Below, piece after piece: positions 55,521-64,000 of a stretch of DNA of 64,000 nt. Position 1 is the stretch's first letter. Every line of letters begins with the position of its first letter. Under the pieces are notes generated by a model. The model saw nothing but the letters and a program-made list of their open reading frames with translations, was not told the DNA's origin and did not search any database. A program made the translations under genes and the position numbers. Origin of the DNA: Gymnopus androsaceus JB14 (Eukaryota; Basidiomycota; Agaricomycetes; Agaricales; Omphalotaceae); assembly GCA_009733575.1 (NCBI GenBank), contig ML769391.1:418147-482146 (forward strand), written 5' to 3'.

Positions 55521-57253
55521 TCATTCGACCAACACTCCCTGTAACGATTTTACAAGATCCTCCCTGATCTGTCCATGATTGGGGGGAACGCTAGGGAAAT
55601 TCCATGAAGGATAAAGCTTGTCAAAAGTTCCTCGTGTCATGATAGGTTTACCAATCATGGTCTCTCTATACAAATCAAGATACTGCTCGCAAGCGCCACA
55701 CGGCGGCTTTGAGACCCAAGATAGGGAAATACTTCCAGAGACTGCGAACGGATGTGGTGCAGTAGCGCAAGTTCGCAGTGGACACCTGGAGTGACTCGCA
55801 CGATAGTTTCAGAGCCATTCTTGTCGATAGCACTTTGAACAACGTTTTGCACAAACTCCTCCTGGATTGTTATGTCGGCTTTAGTACCAGTTGCTGCTTC
55901 CGCAAGTTCCAGAGCCTGTTTGATGTTGGGCGTGTTCAACGTGCACTGATAGCTTTTGGCAACCATGGGAGGAAGGATCTGGACCCGTATGGTACTTTGA
56001 CTCCCCAAAACCACCCGAGTTGAGCGGTCGGACTGGGAAGCCTTATAGAGGCAAACAGTGTCGAGCGGGAAGGCGATTAATTTCTGGGCCCACGATCGCA
56101 TGCTGAAGAGGACTGTGTCTGTATCCCTCGTACTCTCTCTCACTATGGAAGATATATATATATAAGTCATTGAGTAGAGTAAGCGATAGCAGAAGTAATG
56201 ACGTACAGAATAGGTCCAGCCTCACCAATGTAGAATAGAAACTATCCTCTAATATGCCCTTCTCTTCCCATACACCGTAAATCTCATGAACAAGGCCAAT
56301 GAAATCTTCAGGCAACCTTCCGGTACTATTTCGAGTAGTTACATCCTCAATGATGAAGTCAATGTCCTGGAATATGGACTTGAGCGTTTCGTGCTCGAAT
56401 GAGCTGAAGAATGACTTGGATTTGGACTTGGATTCGAACTCGCATTCGGACTCGCATTCGCTGAATTCCAACTTTTCCTTATCCTTCAGCACCGCTTCCT
56501 CTGATCTGCCCTCTCCAAAACGTGGTGTGCAAATCGGGACCAGCCAAAGTCATACAACTCGGTGAGAAGGTCGTAAAAAAGTGGGAGTTTAGATTCCGCG
56601 TTTTGTAAAACTCGTTGTTGATGCATGTCTCGAACTATGTCCACAATTCGTTCAAGATGGCGTAAGGTGTTGTCGATTTGAGATTGTTTGAGCTCCGAGC
56701 TGAAGACTAGATATATTGTTGTGCAAACAGAGTCAGACCCTGGCTCTCGCGGATCGATAGACGCAGCCATCGCTACAACCTGTCCCCGTTCGGAGATACA
56801 CGACTGTGCCAAGACATCGAGCACTTTGAATTTTCGAATATCATCTTGATCAAAAGATGATGAGGCGAATTTCTCCCGAGTCCTTTCAGACTTGCGTTTT
56901 GGAACACAAGCGCTGCTAATGCAAAGAAGTTCTGATATGAACTCGGGGTCTTGAGCTGTGATGTTTCTGATCTCATGGTCATCATCGCCTGGTGCTAAAT
57001 ATGTATGGGTTAGGGTTGGGTTGGTGGAATGCCTGGATAGGGTGTAGAAGGAACAGGAGCTGCTGATTTACTTCCCATGGAACCGGGACTGGATGTCGAT
57101 ATTATCAGGGAATTCCGGGGCAGCATAAGACTCCTCGCGCCTGCTGAGAGTTGTCTGCAGGGCTATGTGTTTGAGATAGATGACTTGAGATGTCGCTAGG
57201 TGTGCTCGTAATGTTACGGGACCAGACTCTGCGAGAGAAGTTGTCTCTAATAT
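55521..57253 (-). pseudogene. OTT_1508-like deaminase-family gene with frame breaks
   Basis: Minus-strand pieces match the fungal OTT_1508-like nucleic-acid deaminase family, common in mushrooms: an N-terminal helical part (SETTSLAESGPVTLRAHLA, then DPEFISELLCISSACVPK, HLERIVDIVRDMHQQRVL, EDFIGLVHEIYGVWEEKG), then GVHCELALLHHIRSQSLEVF, PYLG and KPPCGACEQYLDLY. The HCE and CGAC motifs would bind zinc in the deaminase fold. Two breaks are seen. One is near 56,500, between HHVLERADQR and LKDKEKLEFSE. The other is at about 55,717, where a one-base shift separates PYLG from SKPPCGAC. No in-frame ATG was found for the 5' end. It is either a recent pseudogene or a gene disturbed by sequence errors. 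The domain is identified from memory of the family only. Confidence 0.55.
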
Positions 57254-57506
57254 CTAAAAGATAGGCAACTCGGAGACGGTTCAGTGAAAATTTGGCGAGA
57301 AATTAGAAAGTCAACGACTCGGATGCTCAGCGCTTAATTGAAATAGCGCCCCTTTACCTGAACACGCAGGACTAGTTGGAACCTTTACCTGGCATCGTAC
57401 ACCAGTCACCAGTCCCCGGTCAAGACTTGTATTTCGGTACAGAGGTAAGCAAGATGAATCTTTTCTCTAGTAGAATTCATATCTCTAACTTAGCAAATCG
57501 AACAGA

Positions 57507-59404
57507 ATGCAAGCCGCCGCCGTCTGCTCAAACTGTAACGTTAACACTATCTTCACGCCTCGGGTACAGCCCCAAGTAGATGATCCTCAGATCCTCAAAA
57601 AGCTTCGCTGGGAATCCGGTCCTGGGACACTTCACCCTAACGATATAAACTCGATTGAGTCGATACTCCAAAGCGTACATCAGGATCTTGAGGACTACGA
57701 CCGGGAGATTCAGATTCTCGACTCGCGGAAATTGGAATTTGTCAAAAAGCAGGAACACCTACGGCAATACATGGCCCAGATTCATGCTCTGCTTTCACCG
57801 TTTCGAAAGGTCCCGACGAGATTTTGCAGAAAATCTTCGAAGATTGCTGCGGTAGCTCCGACAATCACTTCAATTTGAGCAGTCTCAGCGGAAAGCCTCC
57901 TATGGATGACTATTAGAAATATGCCTGCATTGGCTCTCACTAGTGTCTGTTCACGGTGGCGTAGGAACGGACTCTCCATCCCGAGTATATGGTCGAGGAT
58001 ATCGTTGAGATATGAAAGGGAGTCTGAGTCAGCCCTGCTGCTCCTCCGCATTTTCCTAAATCGGTCGGCCTCAGTACCATTGGCCATCCATATCAACCTC
58101 AAAACACTTCCTTATACAGATGAAACCTCAAAGGAGCTTCTTCCCGTTATAGCATATCTAGTCGACCATACACACCGCTGCGCAGCCTGATCTTCGATAT
58201 GAAGTTGTTCTATTTCCTATTCTGTTTCCGCACTGTATGGTAGACTCCTCTACTAGAAGATCTGAAACTAGTACTCTACGTTTTTTAGTGTCCGCAACAC
58301 AAAGGCGATTTGCATAAAGCACGAAACTGCATAAGATGAGGTTGGTTGCTATCGGCTACAGGAGATTCATTTGACTTTCCTTTTTCACAGCTTTCTCATA
58401 TCGAATATCCACCGCTTCTGATTCCTGTTCTGTTTCGGCATTGTATCCGAGTAGACTTTCCTCTGTTAGAGGAATTGGACACTCTACGTTTTTTAGTGTC
58501 TGCCGACACAAAGGGCGATTTGGAAGGTTTCGCTCATAAAGCACCGAAACTGCATAAGATGAGGGTTGGCTGCCTACCGGTTGCAGGAGATTCATTCGAC
58601 TTTGCAGGTTTTCCTTTTTCACAGCTTTCTCATTTCGAATATCGGGATCCCACCCACTGGGGAATTGAAAAATTATTCGATAACAGCCCAAATCTAGTGT
58701 CGTTAAAGATAAATGACCGTTATGGTTTCTTTCCAATAGGAGCTAGGTCGCAGGAGCATATAACTTGTCCTTCAATCAAGACATTGACCTTGTGTCGTGG
58801 TCGTGTCACTAGGAACTACGACCCCACCGTTTTGTCGTACCTCTCGCTTCCATCATTACAGAATCTTCATTTCGCACCATCTAATCTGACAGGTTCTTGG
58901 GCTCACTTTGGTCCATTCATGGCATTTCTGTCGCGATCATCCCCTCCTTTGACGACATTGATGATCCAGAGTCTAAACCTCTCTGATTCTAATCTCATCC
59001 GTATTCTGGCTCAGATTCCAACTTTGCTGGACCTTGTTATTGACGACAACAATGTTCCGCCTGCCGAGAGCCCTATTACTTACAAGTTCATCGAGAGTTT
59101 TCATGCGAGTCGCACGACGGGCCAGCGGCCCATTCACATTGTCCCGAGACTACGCTCCCTAAAGTTGGATGTTGGTGCAGACGCATTCGAAGATGCTTTA
59201 ATTGTGGATATGGTCCAGTCGCGATGGATTACCGAAAAACTGTCTGCGAGCTATGTCAGCGGGAGCCAGTCTGACGGACTACCGGCAGTTGACTGCCTGC
59301 GGGAGTTTACCATGAGGTTCCGACGACGGAAGGAGGTAAAGGGTGTATTTCAGCCTATCGAGGATACTGGGATGAGGGTTGTAGTATTATGGATGGAACA
59401 ATAG
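57507..59404 (+). pseudogene. F-box gene, frameshifted, with internal duplication
   Basis: The N terminus MQAAAVCSNCNVNTIFTPRV with a heptad-like helix (IESILQSVHQDLEDYDREIQ) is typical of the large mushroom F-box family. The F-box VPDEILQKIFEDCC is in another frame after a one-base shift at about 57,805. A second shift precedes LALTSVCSRWRRNGLSIPSIW, and the frame then stops at 58,190. Downstream, 58,212-58,386 is a diverged copy of 58,424-58,640 (offset about 208 bp; CTCTACGTTTTTTAGTGTC in both). An open leucine-rich C-terminal part runs 58,346-59,404 (LYSYLSLPSLQNLHF-type repeats). The gene looks decayed. Confidence 0.7.
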
Positions 59405-60003
59405 AAGTGTTTCAACTAATTCTTGACGGTCTTATACCTCCACCACTTACCTTTACGAATTCAAATATCCAAATTCGATATCTGTTCTCAACTTATGCAA
59501 GATGAGAAGGGGTAATGGCATTTACTGTTACCCCTTGACTTATAGTAAGCGGGCACGATTTTCATGTTAGCTGAGGAAGGGCCAGTAAATTAGTAGGTCG
59601 AATACTTGACCAGCAAGCGGAATTGGACGTCATAAAGTTACTTGAATCCCTGGTAAGTAGAGTCGCATAACCAAGCCATCCCAAGTCATGGCGGTATGCA
59701 AGGAGACATGACATTAGGGAGTCAACTCCGCTGGAAGCCCGCTCGATGTCGGGCAGACAAACGACCTCGAGTTTGAAATTGGAGACGAGACCGTTCGCAA
59801 CTTTGGCCAGATTGGCCTAAAAGCAGTCCTCTCTCGAAAATTAGAAATTTCGTCCAGTAATACTTTTCAGTCAGCCTATATCATCATCAAGGCCATTATT
59901 TCTCGAATAGAACTCATTCAATACTAGCCATAAGACGCAAATACTTGGTCTATTCTGCTTACTTTACTGACCTGGCCACTTAATATGAGTGAAAGTTCCT
60001 CGT
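59405..60003. other. Intergenic region shared with the window end
   Basis: 59,875-60,003 is nearly identical to 63,712-63,867 (ATCAAGGCCAT..ATTTCTCGAATAGAACTCA), the 3' flanks of esterase copies D and F, so a block including the flank was duplicated. The rest shows nothing. Confidence 0.6.
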
Positions 60004-62650
60004 TTATTGCCCTGTCAATGCCCCAACGCTGTGCCAGAAACTATGGGCCATACATGTTCAGCAGCAGAATCAAGACACATTTAAATTACACACCTGCAGC
60101 GTTCAAGCTGACTAGCATCTGCAGTGTCGACATGAATATCGGAAGAGGTACCATCCGCAGTCTGGTTGAAAACCATCACCGTCGAGCCGTTCGAGTACTT
60201 ATCCCAGAACGGAGTGATCGTAGGAACTATTTTGTCGTTTGGATCCTGCGAGACTACGAACGCCATGAAGGCTCCTGAAAAGGCGTCGAGGAATTGGGTG
60301 TTGTTGAATGCCGGACGTTTAACAACAGGTCCAAAGAGGCTAAGGAATGTTTAGCGAATACCCTACTGCGCTCTTCACGAGATACAACTTATATCTCACC
60401 TACTAGTAGGAAAATAGTAGTACAAATCTTGTCCGTGATTTGCAGGCGGAATTGCTAGAAGTACGTAATTAGTATCGGCCGATTCCTTATGAGTCCAACG
60501 CATTCGTTCAAAAACCCTACCAAATTGTCCCTAAGATGAGGAGTTACCTCAACGAGGCGTCACTCTAGTGGAACAGCAGTACATACCTTCCACGAGCTAT
60601 TCGGGAATGCGCTCAAGAGATAAAACGTAGGACAAATAAAGATAGCTGCGCGGCCAATGAGACCAACCATTTAGCATTCATTAGCAAGGGACAGACAGAA
60701 ACCCAAATCGAGATTTTAAAATTCGTACTTACATTCACCCATAATGTCATTATCCTGTTCAAGAGGCGTACCGCCCGTAGACGCATAGATTTCAGCAGTC
60801 TTCCTGTCCTGCTTGAGTCCAAACTTGGGGAACAGCGTGCCCGCGTACAATGATACGTTTGTTATTGGGTTGGCCTTTTTCACGAAGGTGACGCCTTCGT
60901 TGGTGTTGGTGATGGAAAGTAAAGCTTTCTGGGTACATTATCACGATTAGCACAAAAAGCCACTAGGGAACCAAAGCGGCTTACCCCATTCACTTTCCCT
61001 TGCTTCAAAGACTCGGTAGGACGTTGCGTGATGAAAGTTCCGTCGACTACGGGTACGAAAAGGAAAGTTCCATAGAAACCAGATGCGCTTTTGTTGGTGT
61101 TTATTGTCTCAAGCACAGTCACGTTCACCCCCCGAAGACAAGTCAAAGAATCATCAGCAGATGAACAGCTAGTCCATGACTTGTTAGTACAGTACAGTCA
61201 AATGTAGATGCAAATACGAACTTGCTTTGGGCAATGACTTCCGAGTAAAGCAGCTATAAGGAGATTTTGTGTGTATGAGATGACAAAAAAACGGCAGAAT
61301 AAAAATGTACCTCAGGGATAGTATCATTGTACATATATTGAGAAGGCAAAAAAGTCGAGCTGGTGATGGCACCTCGGAATAGCTGTGGGAATGTCTGCCC
61401 GTCGTGAGCAACGACATGTTGTAACACAGAGCCAGCACCTAAACAAGTACATGCACACGCAGTTGGTCACCTTTTTAGGCCACGGATGACTGCGATTAAT
61501 ACATACCTGCAGACTCCCCCCAGATAGTGACTTTTGTAGGGTCTCCACCGAATTGCGAGATCTAATGAAAATTCAGGTGGGTGTATTGGACCGATACGGA
61601 ATAAAAGCATACTGACATGGCTCTGTACCCATCGTAACGCGAAATCTTGGTCAACTATATCACAGAGGGAAATAAAGAGAGTCAGACATAGCATGGTCGA
61701 AGTTATAAAATACACAAACGTAGTCCAGCGTTGAGGCTTCCATTTGCTTTGACCTCGGATCCGGAAAGGAAACCTAGTAGTAGTGGTAGAGGTTCATATC
61801 CGAGTCGCTCGATTCGCTAAGGAGAAGACATACCGAAGAGACCCAGTCGGTATTGGATGATGACTGCCACGATTTCGTTATTAGCTTCGCGCAACAGGTC
61901 GGAACCTAAATATTGGTCTGCGCCGCCCGAGATGTAGCTGGTAGTAACGAGCTCAGAATAGAGCAATATTTGTAGTAGTTATCGTAATGAACTCACCCAC
62001 CACCCTACTCGAGAGGAAGGATTAGATAGTCTATAAGCGAGAGGAAAGGGAGTAGATAGCCAGTAAATGCGTACATGAATCCAGACGAGCGTTGGGAGAG
62101 GCTTAGTAGGAATAGTGTCTCCGGGGAAATAAACGCTGAAGGCGCGAAATTACATGAGTGCACATCAGGTAGATCGATATTGACACCTTACTTACTTCAA
62201 AAACAAGCAATCCTCCGGTTCCACTCCAAGCGCATCTGTCCTTCTATTTAATGAGTTTTGAGCTTCCAGAGGATTGGTAGAAGCTTTTCCGCCGGGACCT
62301 TGGGGGCATTGGTTGGGCTGTGTGTTGGTTTGTTGAACACCAGCACGGTTATTATTAGCTGGAGATCGAGGAGCTCGCCAGCGCAAATCGCCTGCAAAAA
62401 CAGATTTACAATAGTATCTAGCTTTAAAATCGCGTATGCAGGAGGGTTTCCACTAACCAATAGGTGGAGCCGCATATCGCATACCCAAGTAATTGGTGAT
62501 ATTATTGACCGAATCATAGACTCCTTGGTATTGTGCATAACCTAAATCAATGATGGGTACATCATTGCTTGTACGAGAGTGTATGTGAGAGGTTGTTGCG
62601 GAAACGAGAAACACAACAAGAAGAGACAATCCACAGATAATTTTTGTCAT
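60004..62650 (-). CDS. Secreted type-B carboxylesterase copy D, intact
   Basis: The one copy in the window in which every exon I could trace stays in frame. Signal peptide: LSLLVVFLVSATTSHIHS. Then APPIGDLRWRAP, PEDCLFLK, VYFPGDTIPT, LVWIH and an 8-nt microexon GGTGGTGG (61,997-62,004) completing the oxyanion-hole HGGG. VIIQYRLGLFG and DFALRWVQSH follow. The nucleophile is Ser in WGESAG (codon 61,511-61,513), the acid probably Glu in NTNEG, the base His in PPANHGQD, and the end is SVGALTGQ. About 16 exons and roughly 540 residues, normal for the carboxylesterase type B family. It hydrolyses ester bonds outside the cell; the substrate cannot be told. TATAAAAG stands 42 bp before ATG. Copies A-C face it from the other side of the window. 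Confidence 0.85.
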
Positions 62651-62691
62651 CTTCGGGACAAACGGTCAAGTTCTGGAAGGCCCCCAGTTGG

Positions 62692-62699
62692 CTTTTATA
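62692..62699 (-). promoter_or_regulatory. TATA box of esterase copy D
   Basis: TATAAAAG on the minus strand, 42 bp before the start codon, in the same context as copies B and C. Confidence 0.65.
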
Positions 62700-62799
62700 A
62701 TGTTGCATAAGAGTTGCATAAGAGCCTCCTGAGTCTACTTCGGATTTCCTAGACTTCCTTCCGCCTTACGGACTCTTGGTAATACTCAGTAGCTACTCA

Positions 62800-63299
62800 G
62801 CTGCTAATGGGACCTTTAGCTCTAAATGAACATTTTGTGAACATTCTATATCAGATAGATCAGTGGTTCGATACCTTACATACTTCAAAAACTCTGGTTC
62901 CGCTCCAGGTGCATCTGCCCTTCGAGTTAACAAGCTTTGAGCTTCTTGAAGATTAGTAGAAGCTTCTCCAGTGGGAGCTTGGAAGTACAGGTTGGGTTGT
63001 GTGTTAGGTTGTGGGATACCAACGCTTTTATTGCTGGCTGAAAGTTGGGGAGGTCGCCAGCGCAATCGCCTGCAAAAACAGAGTCACAATGATATCTAGC
63101 TTTAACATAGTAGGAGGGTATCCACCGACCAATAGGTGGCGCCATGTATACCCAAGTAGTTGGTGATATTATTGACCGAATCGGACTTCTTGGTATTGCG
63201 CGTAACCTAGATCGATGATGGATACATCGTTACTTGTACATGGGAGGAGAAGGCCGTTGTTGCGGATGAGAGAAAGACGCCGCTAACCTTCGTCCATCT
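62800..63299 (-). pseudogene. Type-B carboxylesterase copy E, 5' fragment
   Basis: Only exons 1 and 2 are recognisable: IDLGYAQYQ, then RWRPPQLSASNKSVG, GEASTNLQEAQSLLTRRADA. The start region reads ATGGACGAAGGTTAG, so the signal peptide frame is broken. The dipeptide before FLK (DCL) is deleted, and similarity ends after the donor of exon 2. It lies just upstream of copy D in the same orientation, as a partial tandem duplicate. Confidence 0.75.
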
Positions 63300-63867
63300 T
63301 GGGACAAACGTTGTTCTCGACATCGAAGCCTGAGTCGGCTTTTGCCTGATGACTATTTGGCCGTGGCCACGCTTGCAGTTGGTTGAAAGTAATTGATCAG
63401 GTGAGAGCTGGATCCTCCTTTCACGACCCCATGCGTAACGGTAGATGGTCTAGCAATTTTCGTCGTCACCATACCAGCGTGTCGAGCAGAATACAAATGA
63501 ATTCTTCAAGTCGTGTCAGATGAGGTCCTAATCGTCTCGGTCAATCGTGATGAGAGATGGGAGCGTTTTCACGCTACTAACAGGCTTCGTTTCCAGAATA
63601 CGATGTTCATCGTTAATTTCCGAAATGAGGCAATCAATGTAGATAAGCTGTGAAGAACAACACGATAATATTACACTGACAGCTAGGAATCCTATCTCGA
63701 GATTAGAAATCTCGTACATTCAGTCAGCCTATATCATCAAGGCCATCATTTCTCGAATAGAACTCATTCAATACATTGCCATAAAAACGCAAATACTTGG
63801 TCTATTCTGCTTACTTTACTGACCTGTTCGCTTCAATGGCCACTTAGTATGAGTAAAAGTTGCTCAT
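63300..63867. other. Spacer between esterase copies E and F
   Basis: The last 150 bp is the duplicated 3' flank described at 59,875-60,003. The rest has no coding or repeat signal. Confidence 0.5.
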
Positions 63868-64000
63868 TTATTGCCCTGTCAATGCCCCAACGCTGTTCCA
63901 GAAACTATGGGCCATACATATTCAGCAGCAGAATCAAGACACATTCAAATTACACACCTGCAGCGTTCAAGCTGACTAGCGTCCGCAGTGTCGACATGAA
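63868..64000 (-). CDS. Type-B carboxylesterase copy F, 3' end only
   Basis: Minus-strand last exon (FWNSVGALTGQ, stop complement at 63,868-63,870), the preceding intron and the beginning of the penultimate exon as in copy D. The gene continues beyond the window. Intactness unknown. Confidence 0.75.

Overview
The window looks like nuclear DNA of a mushroom-forming basidiomycete (Agaricomycetes). Genes are split by many introns of about 45-90 nt with GT..AG ends, exons can be as small as 8-14 nt, and the content is typical of this group: F-box proteins, OTT_1508-like deaminase, expanded P-loop GTPases, a C2/proline-rich protein, Gypsy and Copia retrotransposons and a KDZ-class DNA transposon. 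No genome or species is identified. All exon structures were worked out by hand from splice signals, reading frame and recalled family consensus; no alignment was run.

Layout. (1) 1-15,073: three same-strand (+) copies of a secreted type-B carboxylesterase family. They are A (3' end only), B (frameshifted) and C (nonsense codon, loss of the catalytic-serine exon, frameshift). Between them lie a TIR element, a membrane-protein gene, an EngB/YihA-type mitochondrial GTPase gene and an F-box gene. (2) 15,097-19,037: gene-free, with MITE-like foldback elements, a CT-rich minisatellite and pol III-promoter-like sequence. (3) 19,038-45,365: a nested retrotransposon complex on the minus strand. A Copia element (5' LTR, gag-protease at 42.7-45.4 kb; integrase-RT-RNase H at 19.0-21.5 kb) is split around a decayed Gypsy element (gag at 38.9-40.9 kb; protease-RT at 22.1-24.5 kb). 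The Gypsy element is itself split by a 14.4-kb KDZ element (24,517-38,885).

(4) The KDZ element has terminal inverted repeats matching at 18 of 23 positions and a 6-bp target-site duplication (GTAAAT). Removing it restores the Gypsy gag-pol reading frame exactly at the junction. Its transposase has the CxC2-type cysteine cluster and the YDIACQW signature, and is open over 1,148 codons except for two TGA codons. It carries three further genes: an HMG-box-like protein and two proteins sharing an RNase H1 N-terminal (Cauli_VI)-like motif. tRNA-like sequences lie near both ends and inside.

(5) 45,451-59,404: a divergent pair of P-loop GTPase genes, one containing a 14-copy, 75-bp minisatellite whose every unit carries splice-site-like sequences; then a two-exon unknown gene, a C2-domain (Inn1/Fic1-like) gene, an OTT_1508-like deaminase gene with frame breaks, and an F-box pseudogene. 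(6) 60,004-64,000: the esterase family again on the minus strand: D (the only copy that reads through intact), E (5' fragment) and F (3' end). The two esterase clusters face each other across the window.

The strongest unusual object is the KDZ element and its nesting. Its autonomy is doubtful because of the two stop codons, but its ends, target duplication and cargo are all visible.
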